A DNA stretch of 64,000 nt from Heterodera schachtii (GCA_023374025.1 SIJG01000100.1:384563-448562), one strand, 5' to 3'; shown: positions 24,661 through 35,250, numbered from the stretch's first letter. Notes: a model not told the origin generated them from the sequence alone. Translations and numbers: made by a program.

Positions 24661-25715
24661 AGTGGCACTATAAAAGGGTGACCAAACGGTCCACACCATT
24701 CCTCATTCACTTATTATTATTTTTCTTAGTCGACTTATGCCTCGAGTAGTCCAACCCATGTGATGAGTCGTCATACGACTCATGCAATGAGTCGTTCAAG
24801 GACTCCTTCGACTTATGTCTCGAGTAGTCCAACCCATGTGATGAGTCGTCATACGACTCATGCAATGAGTCGTTCAAGGGCTCCTTCGACTTATGTCTCG
24901 AGTAGTCCAACCCATGTGATGAGTCGTCATACGACTCATGCAATGAGTCGTTCAAGGGCTCCTTCGACTTATGCCTCGAGTAGTCCAACCCATGTGATGA
25001 GTCGTCATACGACTCATGCAATGAGTCGTTCACAGGACTCCTTATTTGAGACCACGCCCACTTTTCTGTAGTGTCACTATAAAAGGGTGACCAAACGGTC
25101 CACACCATTCCTCATTCACTTATCTTAGTCGACTTATGCCTCGAGTAGTCCAACCCATGTGATGAGTCGTCATACGACTCATGCAATGAGTCGTTCAAGG
25201 GCTCCTTCGACTTATGCCTCGAGTAGTCCAACCCATGTGATGAGTCGTCATACGACTCATGCAATGAGTCGTTCAAGGACTCCTTCGACTTATGTCTCGA
25301 GTAGTCCAACCCATGTGATGAGTCGTCATACGACTCATGCAATGAGTCGTTCAAGGGCTCCTTCGACTTATGTCTCGAGTAGTCCAACCCATGTGATGAG
25401 TCGTCATACGACTCATGCAATGAGTCGTTCAAGGGCTCCTTTGACTTATGTCTCGAGTAGTCCAACCCATGTGATGAGTCGTCATACGACTCATGCAATG
25501 AGTCGTTCACGGACTCCTTATTTGAGACAACGCCCACTTTTCTGTAGTGGCACTATAAAAGGGTTACCAAATAGTTCACACTTTACAACGACTCATGCCA
25601 TCAGTCGTTTTAGCACATAAGACGTACAACCCTCATTGACGACTCATGGCATGAGTCGTCAAGCCTTGAGCAATCCAACCCATGTGATGAGTCGTCTAAC
25701 GACTCATGCAATGAA

Positions 25716-25856
25716 ATCTATCCCGACCCAAATAAGAGACGGGCGCGAAGCGCCCGTCCGAGGCCGCGAAGCGGCCTAAAAATCCCTGAAAAAACCGTGG
25801 TTGTAAAAACCGTGGTTGTACCTCTCCTAATCACAGTTTAACCTCTCCGGCCCGTG
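25716..25856. repeat. GC hairpin cassette 2
   Basis: Copy of the 24520 cassette in the next higher-order repeat, with both GAA-loop hairpins preserved (25739-25757 and 25762-25776). Confidence 0.8.
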
Positions 25857-26440
25857 AGTGGCACTATAAAAGGGTGACCAAACGGTCCACACCATTCCTC
25901 ATTCACTTATTATTATTTTTCTTAGTCGACTTATGCCTCGAGTAGTCCAACCCATGTGATGAGTCGTCATACGACTCATGCAATGAGTCGTTCAAGGACT
26001 CCTTCGACTTATGTCTCGAGTAGTCCAACCCATGTGATGAGTCGTCATACGACTCATGCAATGAGTCGTTCAAGGGCTCCTTCGACTTATGTCTCGAGTA
26101 GTCCAACCCATGTGATGAGTCGTCATACGACTCATGCAATGAGTCGTTCAAGGGCTCCTTCGACTTATGTCTCGAGTAGTCCAACCCATGTGATGAGTCG
26201 TCATACGACTCATGCAATGAGTCGTTCAAGGGCTCCTTATTTGAGACAACGCCCACTTTTCTGTAGTGGCACTATAAAAGGGTTAACAAATAGTTCACAC
26301 TTTACAACGACTCATGCCATCAGTCGTTTTAGCACATAAGACGTACAACCCTCATTGACGACTCATGGCATGAGTCGTCAAGCCTTGAGCAATCCAACCC
26401 ATGTGATGAGTCGTCTAACGACTCATGCAATGAAATCTAT

Positions 26441-26740
26441 CCCGACCCAAATAAGAGACGGGCGCGAAGCGCCCGTGGCATTCTCGAGACAATATATTCT
26501 TGACCCAATCTATCCCGACTCAAATAATAGACGGGCACGAAGCGCCCGTCAGAGCTCAACAAAATTTTAAAAACGGGCGCGAAGCGCCCGTCCGAGGCCG
26601 CGAAGCGGCCTAAAAATCCCTGAAAAAACCGTGGTTGTACCTCTCCTAATCACAGTTTAACCTCTCCGGCCCGTGGTTGTACCTGTTCCCCCGTGAACAG
26701 CCTAGGTAGCGAAGCTCCCAAAGCGCGAAGCGCTTTAAGC
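26441..26740. repeat. GC hairpin cassette 3, expanded
   Basis: Contains GAA-loop hairpins at 26458-26476, 26531-26549 (one stem mismatch), 26573-26591, 26596-26610 and 26720-26736 (stem aaagcgc). This is the junction between the satellite and dispersed-family copy B. Confidence 0.75.
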
Positions 26741-28140
26741 ACCCCAGAAACACGTATGCACACCCCGCTAGTTTCTACTCTATATAGAATAATCTCAGGA
26801 CTCATCTTTAAAACCAAAATCTCGGGAACGGGCACCGGGGGGGCTCCAAAATCCCGATCTTACGACCAACTTTTGACGGCGCATCTGGGAAAAATACGGG
26901 TTTTCCGGTCCGGTGGCCAGGTGAGCGCCAGCGGCGCTGAAATGGCCTTCGAAAACAGTCTCACTGTTACGAAAATTTTTTGCGTTTGCCCAAACCGAAA
27001 AATGCTTGCTGGAAGGTTGAAAATTCAGACAATTTCCAACATTTTGGTATTTCATCGGTTTCTGTACGACAAACCATATTCCCGGTATGCTTGACACAAA
27101 ATTGCTACTCCAAAAACCGGATTTTTGATTTTCGATGTTTTTCGGGAATAACTCGGCCGGATTTGCTCTGAGCCGGTTTCCTTATTAAATGAACTTGAAC
27201 AACTTTTTGAGCTGCATCCAACGGTGTTAGCGGTTTTTTAAAATTTTCAGATAAAAAAAATCCAGGCCCCCTCGGAAATTTTTTCGTTTTTGAATTTTCA
27301 TATTTTTTACAGATTTTTCCCGGGAAAACGAAAGGCACTTCGCCAGGGTTGTTTTTGATGCTCTATCGATTGGAGGCATTTTTGAAAAAATTTCGATTTT
27401 TTCCCGAAAATAGAAAAATTTTTTGACCTGAGCGTGACATTTGAGTCCCGGGCCTATAACTCGTCAAGAGTTGGTTTTAGCGAAAAATCGTCTTAGAGCT
27501 TTTTTGTAGAGAATTTTTTTCTCTATCGAATGGTGTATTATATGCCGGAAAAAAACTCAAAAAATTTCGAGCTAGGCCCCCTAGAAATTTTTCGAAATTT
27601 TTTTATAAACCAAAATAAGGGTTAAAAATTTTTTTTTTGGGTATTTTGAGGTTCTGAGCACGAATAACAACCTTATTTCGAGTTTCGTAAAATTTGGAAT
27701 TTTTAAAAAAATTATTTATATTTTTCAATTATTTGGCCCTTGGGAATTTGGGCTAAAATTAAAAAATACATAACTCACTTCACTTTGGGTCAAATTGAAT
27801 GAATTAAAGCCTTAAAAATAGAGAAAAATAAGGATAATTTTATGGGATTTATTTGGGGTATCTATCTCTAAAAAGAAAAAAGTTATTCCAGAAATTCTGG
27901 AAAAATTCAAAAAACCAGAAAAAAAACCAGCACTCAGTTCGAAAAAGTCACTCTGAAAAAGTCAAATAGTACAAAAATCCTTAATTTTTAACTCTATAAT
28001 ATGAATTTTATCTTACATTTTTGTCACATTTTTAAAAAAAGTTAAAAAAAACACTGTTTTTGCGATCAAAACCATTGGGGGGGGGGGGGGGGGTGGGCTG
28101 GATGCACATGGTTTTTGAGTGGATAATTTTTTTAAAAGAA
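26741..28140 (+). repeat. Dispersed repeat family, copy B
   Basis: Starts near a cccgctagtttctact phrase (cccacgctagttt in copies C and D). Then come aaaaccaaaatctcgggaac, cgcatctgggaaaa, ggtggccaggtgagcgccag, cagtctcactgttacgaaa, a tcgagctaggcccc phrase at about 27570 and the ttataactc/aaaataaggataatttt tail. It ends at a G-run and gatgcacatgg (28078-28112). No intact coding frame. Confidence 0.75.
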
Positions 28141-28244
28141 TCTTCCAAAAAGATGTATAAAATAAATTTAAAAATAAAATAAATAAAAAATATATTTTAT
28201 TATTTACTTAAAATAAGCAAATGATTATTTAATATTTTATCTTT

Positions 28245-28325
28245 TTAGACGAAATGTCTAATTTTCGCTTAATTGGCAAAATGTCCGATTTTAGCATTTA
28301 GGCGAAATGTCAGTAGGCAAAATCT
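28245..28325. repeat. Inverted remnant of the gacatttcgcc minisatellite
   Basis: Four units reading ggcgaaatgtc or ggcaaaatgtc, the reverse complement of the array at 19833-20141. Confidence 0.6.
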
Positions 28326-29675
28326 CTGTAAATGGAAATTTGCAGCAATCAATTCTTCGTTTTACACTCTTCACTTTTCGCAATGTTTTTCCATGTTTGT
28401 CTAATTATCTCAAAATTTTCCATTTTTGTTTTTTTAATTGTTTCGTTGACATTTTGTTTGTTAATTATATTGTGATTTGTGATAAGAGCTCTGCCGATGG
28501 TGCCCCCACTTTTTTGCGTTTTTTTTTGTTTTTAAAAAGCTATGATAAACTTTGTTCGAATTGTTTTTCGGGTCGCTGTTCAATATTATGGCATTTATAT
28601 TGCCCATTTCTAACATCTGACTCAAATTTACAAAAATTGGTTTTATTCAAAAATAGAAAAAAACAAGAAAACTTAATCACACGGCAATAAAAACTTCAAA
28701 AAGTTAATCATAATGCACAGATTCGTATAAAAAATGAATTTTGAAAACTCAGAATTTTCTACTTTTTGCTCGAATTCGTTTTGAAATAGGTTAAAATTAA
28801 TGACATTTGTGACCAGGGACCAAAAAAACCCTTAGAAACGTGTTTTCAGTTTTTAATAACAAAAATTTTTGAAAAAAACTTGACACCATTGGCAGCGATA
28901 CCACAAAAATTGTTTTTGTTTAGCCAATCTTTCAATTTTGCGTCCCCCATCTTTAAAACTTTTCACTGAAAACCATCGCCAAAAAGCAACATGGAAACCA
29001 AGCGCAACAACTACAACACAATGCTCATTTTGGAACGCTGAGGACCGCGGCAAATTCCGCTTGGCTTGGCCATGCCGTCTGCATGCCCAACTTCTCATTC
29101 GTCATCGTCATTTTCAACAGGTTTAGATTTTCTTTTTAACTTTTTTTTGGCCTATTTGCTTCTTATACTTAAACTGTGTTCAGTAACGTTTTAGGAGTAA
29201 AGAAAAAATCTGGCAAAAAAGCACGATTTTTTGGGCTTTTTAGTGAAAATCAAATGTTTTTTGGTTCGATTGTTTTTAGGAGTTTTATGGCTTTCTAAAG
29301 CTTAATTTAGACTTTTAAATGCCATCATTTTCGAGCGATCATTAATTGAAATTTTTTTTGTGAATTTTCCTTCTTTTTTTTAGCCAATGGTTGTGTTTGT
29401 CCGCGCACGATCTGCGCGACGGGAACGCGTGCACTGAGCATGTTTCTCTTTCGTCATCGTCATTTTCAATAGGTTTTAAATTATTCATTAAATATTGGGT
29501 ATAAAGTAAAAACTGCTATTCCATTAATTCCGAGCCACCAAATTTGCAAATTTTCCTTAGAAACTTGACAAAAAATTAATTGAAAATTCAAACAAATTTA
29601 AGGTTTTTGCATTACAATTTCATAAATTTTTATTTTTTCCGCTAAATATTTTAAATGGCTTTCCGCTTCCTTTAG
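28326..29675. other. Spacer with exon-like islands, no assignable gene
   Basis: Two GC-richer islands (about 28980-29110 and 29395-29445) are each followed by tcgtcatcgtcattttcaa(c/t)agg, so one may be a copy of the other. Their position just before the CSN5 exon suggests former 5' exons or a duplicated intron, but I cannot align their translations to CSN5. Confidence 0.4.
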
Positions 29676-31166
29676 GGAGTCAAATTTTTGGCCTTGGCTC
29701 TGCTCAAAATGGTGATGCACGTGCGCAGCGGCGGGAACATCGAAATTATGGGTCTGATGCAGGGCCGGGTGGACGCCAACACAATCATTGTGCTGGACGC
29801 TTTTGCGCTGCCGGATAAAGGTTGTTTTTGAGGGATGGAAAAATAAATTGACAGTTATTGCGTTTGTTTTCCCCTCGCCCCTTTTTGCCAGAAATAGCAT
29901 CTCTTTGGCCGTTAAAATGAATATTACGTTTTTCGGTTCTGATTGATTACTATTTGTGATTTAAAAATGATTTCAAAAAAGGGTCTTTGGATTAGCTTGA
30001 ACTTCCAAAAATCATAAAAATTAAAAAAAAAAATTTTTTTTGAGAATTGACTCATCAACGCGGCAGCGGCGAGATGGAGCAGCAACGCAGAACAATCGGA
30101 GAAGGAACGAAAGCTGGGAGGAGACAATTGCCAAGCGACGGGGCGTGGACGGGAGCGGAGAGGAGTCGACCAGCAGAACTTTGTAGGTTTCCTCATTTTT
30201 TCGATTGCCAAAAAATTTGGAAATTTTGTCAAAATTTTTATATTTTATTTGAACTATTTCAAAATGTATTTTACGTTTTTGGATTATTTATTGTCAACTG
30301 TTTCTTTTGTTTTCGTTTTCAAACCTGTAATTCAACTTTAGGGTTTTTAAAAATGGTTGGTTGGATTATGAACCTCTAAAAACAAAACAAAAAAAACGAA
30401 AATTTTTTTTTCTTTATAGGACAAATTATTGACTTGAAAAACACAAGACATAATTAAAGTTGCTTGCAATTTCCCGAGGGCCTCACATTTTTTCAATTGA
30501 TAAAATTTTAAATGGTTCAATTTTTTTGGAAAAACGTATGCTTTTGGCTGCCGGTGTGTTTGGTGATGAAAATGGAAATTTTTTAAGCATTAGTTAATCT
30601 TCAGAGTCCTTTTTCTCAGAAATTTAACATGTCTGAAAAATGCAACCTGTGTACCCTGGGACCAAATTTTTTTTTAAAAAGCATAAATTTTCAAAGGAAA
30701 ATTCGGATTTTTTGTGGTTTTAAAGGTTGTCTAACACAAAAAATATATATTTTAACAAAAAAAAATGGTTTTTTTTACATAAAGTTTCAAAATAAAGTTT
30801 GGAAAACCTATTTTCTGACATAATTTTTTTTGAGATTGCTGATCGTGTGTCCATTTTGAAAACAGTGTATTTAAAAGAGCAACAAAAAAAATTTTTTTTT
30901 TTGTTAAAATTGTAAAAGTTGCGAGGCGGTTGGCCGTTTAGAAAAGGTGCCTAAAATGACCATAATTAGTCTTTTTTGGAAAAAATGGCTACAATTCCTG
31001 CTTTTAACACAAATTATGCTTTGGAGCGGCTGTACGAGAAATTTATTTAAAAATTTTATATTTAAATTTGACACAGGTGGTCGGCTGGTACCACTCCAAC
31101 CCGGGCTACGGCTGCTGACGGAGCGGCATTGACGTGAACACGCAGTCCATCAACCAGCAATTCCAG
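29676..31166 (+). pseudogene. csn-5: CSN5 (COP9 signalosome JAMM peptidase) pseudogene, partial
   Basis: CSN5 removes NEDD8 from cullins with a JAMM zinc site (H-x-H-x10-D). Three exon matches occur in order. 29676-29820 encodes [20 protein letters not shown] and [14 protein letters not shown], after an AG and before GTTGTT. 30919-30946 encodes EAVGRLEK before gtgcct. 31077-31166 encodes VVGWYHSNPGYGC, a stop, RSGIDVNTQSINQQFQ, between CAG and GTGAGC. The third exon has TGA where the family has TGG (31116-31118), and the second JAMM histidine is Asn (HSN for HSH). An island at about 30055-30100 (NAAAARWSS) may be the eroded exon for the VNAQ region. There is no ATG exon and nothing after residue about 160 of the family. 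Identity is firm; the locus is dead as read. Confidence 0.85.
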
Positions 31167-31723
31167 GTGAGCAGCACACACACAAAACATCCCCCGGCTG
31201 AACGAATTTCAATTTCCATACCAAAATTAATAACGATAATTTTTCTAAAAAAAAATAAAGGCTGTTTTATTTTTAAATTGTCACGGGGTTTGCCAAATGT
31301 CAAACTGTTTGGTTTTTAATTAAAAAAAATGCTGGCCAACCCAAATTAGAATTTGAACCCAGCAAATTGTAAAGAGAATTAAAAATATGCTAAGTTCCGG
31401 AATAATATTTTATTCGTTAATAAAATGAATTTATTAAAAATACTATTTTAAAAAACATTGAAACTGCAAATAATGCCTTTTCCTTTTTACCTAGAATTTT
31501 CCAAAAGTGATTCCGCCTCACTAATGGTTTTTTGAAAGTTTTTACCTTTTCTGCATCGAATTTTGCAGGTAATAAGCCGCTTGATAAGCCTCCCTATGAC
31601 AAAATTTTTGCAAAAAAGGGGGCCATCAACGGAATACCAATTTTTGTAAAATTTTATGGGTCTAAATTTACATTTCAGTCATTTTATGCTCAATTTGTTA
31701 TAATGGCCTCCCGCTTCCTTTAG
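31167..31723. other. Spacer between CSN5 fragments
   Basis: AT-rich sequence with no recognisable later CSN5 exon. Confidence 0.5.
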
Positions 31724-31860
31724 GGAGTCAAATTTCGGCCTTGGCTCTGCTCAAAATGGTGATGCACGTGCGCAGCGGCGGGAACATCGAAATTATGGGT
31801 CTGATGCAGGGCCGGGTGGACGCCAACACAATCATTGTGCTGGACGCTTTTGCGCTGCCG
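31724..31860 (+). pseudogene. csn-5: Second copy of the CSN5 JAMM-domain exon
   Basis: Nearly identical to 29676-29820 with its upstream acceptor (cgcttcctttag) 2048 bp further on. It has lost one base in the aaatttttggcc run (aaatttcggcc), shifting the frame, and lacks the seven bases gataaag before the donor. It arose by local duplication of the first copy or a shared ancestor. It lies about 110 bp before the left minisatellite of the Helitron. Confidence 0.85.
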
Positions 31861-31974
31861 GTTGTGTTTTGGGGATGAAAATGGATTAACAATTGCTAAT
31901 GGTTGCATTTGTGCAGCCCCGGCTACGTGCCTGTTTGGAGGAAGGGTATATGCTCAATTCAGTCAAATAATTTC

Positions 31975-32640
31975 TATGCGATGAGCCCGGTAACGCGGAA
32001 GTGCCGCACACCCTCCCCCCCCCCCCCTGTGCGAGGAACCCGGTAACGCGGAGGTGCCGCACACCCTCCCCCCTGTGCGAGGAACCCGGTAACGCGGAAG
32101 TGCCGCACATCCTCCCCCTGTGCGAGGAACCCGGTAACGCGGAGGTGCCGCACACCCTCCCCCCTGTGCGAGGAACCCGGTAACGCGGAAGTGCCGCACA
32201 CCCTCCCTCTGTGCGAGGAACCCGGTAACGCGGAGGTGCCGCACACCCTCCCCCCTGTGCGAGGAACCCGGTAACGCGGAAGTGCCGCACATCCTCTTTT
32301 TCAGGAATCGCCGTAATTTGAATGTGCGCACCCGTGCAAGGAAAAATGCTGCTGAAAATGACAAACTTTGCTGTGCAAAGTCAGTGTGGAACTTGGTGTC
32401 ATTACTTTCCCCTCCCACGTTCCTGGAGCCCCATAACGCTTAAGTGCCGCACACCATCCCTCTGTGCGAGGAACCCGGTAACGCGGAAGTGCCGCACACC
32501 CTCCCTCTGTGCGAGGAACCCGGTAACGCGGAGGTGCCGCACACCCTCCCCCCTGTGCGAGGAACCCGGTAACGCGGAAGTGCCGCACACCCTCCCCTGT
32601 GCGATGAGCCCGGTAACGCGGAAGTACCGTACATTCAATT
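31975..32640. repeat. Left Helitron minisatellite (about 45-bp unit)
   Basis: Roughly eleven units reading gtgcgaggaacccggtaacg then cggaagtgccgcacaccctc, in two runs (31979-32294 and 32436-32640). Each unit contains the small fold CCG-GTAACG-CGG inside outer gtgcg/cgcac arms. A 140-bp non-repeat insert at 32295-32435 begins with tttttcag and reads about 30 codons (contains RARKNAAENDKL) without recognisable identity. The multi-frame ORFs here are artefacts of repetition. Confidence 0.85.
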
Positions 32641-32979
32641 GAGAGTTTAAATTATTAAATGTAATTTCTGGGTTACTCCCAAAACATTTCATTAAGAATT
32701 TAGTTGGAAATGAATGTTTTCAGTTCATTGAAGGTGTTATTTAATTCGAGGTGTACTCACAAACTTTCAATTTTTATCGTTTTTTTGGATTATATATTCG
32801 TTGTTGGTTTAATTTATCAAATTCATGTTTAAATGGAAGCTTCACTAAGGCATATAATTTTGTATGTGTGTATTTTAAATCATTAATAAATCTTTCCTTT
32901 TGCGTCATTTAATGGTTATTATCCTATTGTATTTTTGATGCATTCATTGATACATTTACCTTTTTGAATTTAGTTAAAA
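32641..32979. other. Leader region of the Ulp1 gene
   Basis: AT-rich, no coding content. A T-rich stretch ending tttttgaatttag lies six bases before the ATG and could be a splice acceptor or trans-splice site. No clear TATA box was identified. Confidence 0.4.
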
Positions 32980-35250
32980 ATGCCCTCAAAAGAACAAAGA
33001 AGACGTGATGCGAGGAAGAAACGAACTGAGGATCGACCACTGTCCTCCTTAGGGCACTCGTCCCTTAGTGAAGCTTCCCCGCTCACTGAATTTTTAAATT
33101 TGAGTGCATCACAAAACATAAGTTCAAGAAAACGAACAGTATCAGAAAATTTTCAGACCATAATGATCAATCCATTTCAAAAAATTGGTTTGAGTACACC
33201 TCGAGCTTCAAGGGCTACAATTTCCCGTCTGCCTCTTACGAAAAAACAAAAGATGGATCATTTTTTCACAAAAAATCAAAACCCAATTGATTTTGATACT
33301 TTGAGTTCCCTTCATTATGCTGAAAACATTCATTTTTCTGCTAAAATTGCTAAATGGGCTGGCTTAAGGGTTTACGAAGATGAAACTGAGACAAGCACTA
33401 AATTAATCGAAAAATTATTCCAAAATCTTAATTGTTGGCTGAATCATGAGTTCACATTTGCCTTTCTCTGTATGATTGCGTCAAAGTCTGAGAAACAAAC
33501 AGTCGTGGTGGATTCAGTTTTCACAGATCCAAACGTACGTATGACAAGGACTGAAACGACATTAAAAAATGGCTGCTATAATTATGACCCAAAAAAAAAT
33601 AGTGAGGTGATCCTTCTTCCATTGTTTTTCCAAAATCATTGGGCACTTATAATTTTCGATAAAGAAGCTGGGGCATTTTTTATTGATTCCTTGCGCGAAA
33701 ACCCATCGAGGTTGGATCATTCAAGTAAAAATTACAATCCTGAAAGAGTTAATTTGATTAAATTTGCTATTTCTTATTTATCTGGTACCGAAATAAATGA
33801 AATTTTTGCCATTAGTGAAAATATTTCACAGCAGTCCGATTTAAACAGTTGCGGCTACTTTATTTGTTTATTTTCTGAGGCATGGCTCTTCAATAATCGA
33901 TCATTGATTCTTGAGCCAATAGATTTGGTAAAAGAAAAGAAAAGAATTTTGTGGCACATAAACGAATTATACAGTAATGATAAAATTGTTTTCCATTCCC
34001 GTTACCCAAAAATAAATGACGCGGAAAATATGGAATGTTCTCGTGCTTCATCAATTTTTATCAGTTCAAATAACATAGAAATTTCCGATTCGAGTAGCAG
34101 CATCTCTTCTTCAGATGGACAGAACCGGCGAGGTCGTCCTAAAAAAAGGCGTGGCCTGTATAGCGGATCTGGTCGACCAAAAAAAATAATAGTTTCCCCT
34201 TCTCAAATTCCTACGGCGTCAAAAACAAATATTGAAACTATTAACCAACCACATTTTAATGATTTGTTAAACATATTCGCTTCTGAATCTATTGAGTTTC
34301 CAATTAGTCAACCAATGATTGATATTGACCGTGTGACAGTTGCTGGTGTCAATAAGGAAGTAATCTCAAGTATGTGGAAAGACAATAAGGAAATGTTTAC
34401 CGAGGATTTGATCTTTGCTTTTCAACGATATCTCACGAAAGTGATTACAAACAAAAAAGTGGTTGTTGTAAATCCCCTTTATACAGACTTAAACATGCAT
34501 TTTGGCATGCATATATTTGATTACAATGCTTTAGACAACTGTTATAATTATTCAAATGATTATGATATTTTGCTTATGACAATAATTTTTCCAGGGCATT
34601 TTGCACTTATAATATTTGATAGATCTGATCGTGAAAATATGCAATGTTTGTTTATCGATTCTCTGCCTGACTATGATCGTCTTTCTGATACGCAATATCC
34701 ACTTTATGATGTCCGCAGAACAGAAATAGTTAAAAAAGGAATCTGCGAGTTAACGCCTGGGCTTTCACAAAATGACTTTAATATTCAAACTCTAAACCAG
34801 ACTGAATTCACACGCCAGAATGACGGCATTAATTGCGGCGTCTTTGTAATTTTGTATTCGGAATCTTATTTGCTGAGCGGTTCAATGTTTTTAGCAAATT
34901 TGAACATTAATGTTGAAAGACATAGAATCCTTTGGCATTTAATGAAGCTGTTATATAATAATGATGTGTCACACATTGGACGTAACAGTTTGATTACCCA
35001 TCAATTAGTTCAAAATCAGCCGTTACCGTTATATAATGTAGAGTCAGTTATTGATGAAACATGTCCAAGGGACGGAGATGCAGCCTTTATTTGTGTAGAG
35101 CCTGAATTCAATACTGCTCCAGAGGTGGTACTGTCACCGCGTCCCACAAGTGTTTCGAGCATAGGAACACGTCGATCAATCCGACTTCAAAAAAGACAAA
35201 GTTCCGAGTCCTCTGAAAAGGAGAAATATTTTCCAAAAAAGTCAAATTAA
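32980..35250 (+). CDS. Tandem double Ulp1/C48 cysteine protease with AT-hooks (Helitron-encoded)
   Basis: A 756-residue protein. Ulp1-type C48 enzymes cleave SUMO-like tags with a His-Asp-Gln-Cys set. Domain 1 (about residues 140-330) has H220 (NHWALIIFD), D236 (FFIDSL), Q285 and C291 (QQSDLNSCGYF). Domain 2 (about 440-665) has H540 (GHFALIIFD), D560 (LFIDSL), Q613 and C619 (RQNDGINCGVF). The Gln-to-Cys gap is six residues in both, as in known SENPs, so both sets look intact. The second has Phe for the usual Trp after His. Between them lie a Ser-rich linker and two AT-hook-like motifs (RRGRPKKRR at 383-391, GRPKK at 398-402), suggesting binding to AT-rich DNA. The N-terminus and C-terminal tail (SIRLQKRQ) are basic. 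The ATG at 32980 has A at -3. The stop lies directly against the RepHel frame. Ulp1 domains are known passengers of Helitrons; duplication in one chain is unusual to me. Confidence 0.85.
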   Translation: MPSKEQRRRDARKKRTEDRPLSSLGHSSLSEASPLTEFLNLSASQNISSRKRTVSENFQTIMINPFQKIGLSTPRASRATISRLPLTKKQKMDHFFTKNQNPIDFDTLSSLHYAENIHFSAKIAKWAGLRVYEDETETSTKLIEKLFQNLNCWLNHEFTFAFLCMIASKSEKQTVVVDSVFTDPNVRMTRTETTLKNGCYNYDPKKNSEVILLPLFFQNHWALIIFDKEAGAFFIDSLRENPSRLDHSSKNYNPERVNLIKFAISYLSGTEINEIFAISENISQQSDLNSCGYFICLFSEAWLFNNRSLILEPIDLVKEKKRILWHINELYSNDKIVFHSRYPKINDAENMECSRASSIFISSNNIEISDSSSSISSSDGQNRRGRPKKRRGLYSGSGRPKKIIVSPSQIPTASKTNIETINQPHFNDLLNIFASESIEFPISQPMIDIDRVTVAGVNKEVISSMWKDNKEMFTEDLIFAFQRYLTKVITNKKVVVVNPLYTDLNMHFGMHIFDYNALDNCYNYSNDYDILLMTIIFPGHFALIIFDRSDRENMQCLFIDSLPDYDRLSDTQYPLYDVRRTEIVKKGICELTPGLSQNDFNIQTLNQTEFTRQNDGINCGVFVILYSESYLLSGSMFLANLNINVERHRILWHLMKLLYNNDVSHIGRNSLITHQLVQNQPLPLYNVESVIDETCPRDGDAAFICVEPEFNTAPEVVLSPRPTSVSSIGTRRSIRLQKRQSSESSEKEKYFPKKSN
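35235..35241 (+). promoter_or_regulatory. Candidate -1 ribosomal frameshift site A_AAA_AAG
   Basis: In the Ulp1 frame the codons read CCA AAA AAG TCA AAT TAA, which places the canonical slippery heptamer A AAA AAG six bases before the stop codon. Slipping back one base continues GTC AAA TTA and enters the RepHel frame, which is open from 35217. Possible downstream folds are a hairpin at about 35279-35297 (cacaaagg/ccttgtg) enclosed by a weak cagc/gctg stem (35262-35265 with 35298-35301). Both lie farther downstream than the usual 5-9 nt spacer. A single-base indel in the A-run would give the same picture. Confidence 0.5.

Larger units (their letters stand above)
22938..26280 (+). promoter_or_regulatory. 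Recurrent TATA-like boxes heading each satellite block
   Basis: tataaaag occurs at 22938, 23471, 23882, 24358, 24669, 25078, 25554, 25865 and 26273. Each sits in the conserved leader gtggcactataaaagggt(g/t)acc and is usually followed within about 30-50 bp by a ccacac...ctcattcactt phrase. The spacing would suit a core promoter with transcription running into the satellite. That is inference; the repeat structure alone also explains the recurrence. Confidence 0.4.
22570..26440. repeat. 78-bp satellite in a 1196-bp higher-order repeat
   Basis: The base unit is 78 bp and contains cctcgagtagtccaaccc and the palindrome atgagtcgtcatacgactcat. Units come in blocks of two to five; each block is preceded by a TATA-like leader. 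The larger repeat spans leader, block of four, leader, block of five, GC hairpin cassette. It recurs at 1196-bp spacing (block starts at about 23511, 24707 and 25903). The third copy is shortened by recombination: it jumps from the first block type into the end of the second. Since 78 is divisible by three and the unit lacks stops, long frames open on both strands (26-residue repeats). I read these as by-products. Confidence 0.9.

Noticed and set aside
22800..26440. Hammerhead ribozyme in the 78-bp satellite (tgatgagtcgtcaaacgactcat looked like a core)
   Set aside because: The sequence lacks the required GAAA after stem II and the conserved CUGAUGA start (it reads GUGAUGA). The unit is better described as a simple palindrome.
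22570..26440. Repetitive proteins from the satellite ORFs on both strands
   Set aside because: They result from a 78-bp unit without stops. Both strands are equally open, and nothing favours either frame.
30047..30379. Arg-rich 110-codon protein
   Set aside because: Its GC-rich start may be an eroded CSN5 exon in another frame, and the rest is AT-rich intron-like sequence.
31886..32692. Overlapping minus-strand and plus-strand ORFs with RVCGTSALPGSSHR-type repeats
   Set aside because: They are shadows of the left Helitron minisatellite, open in several frames at once.
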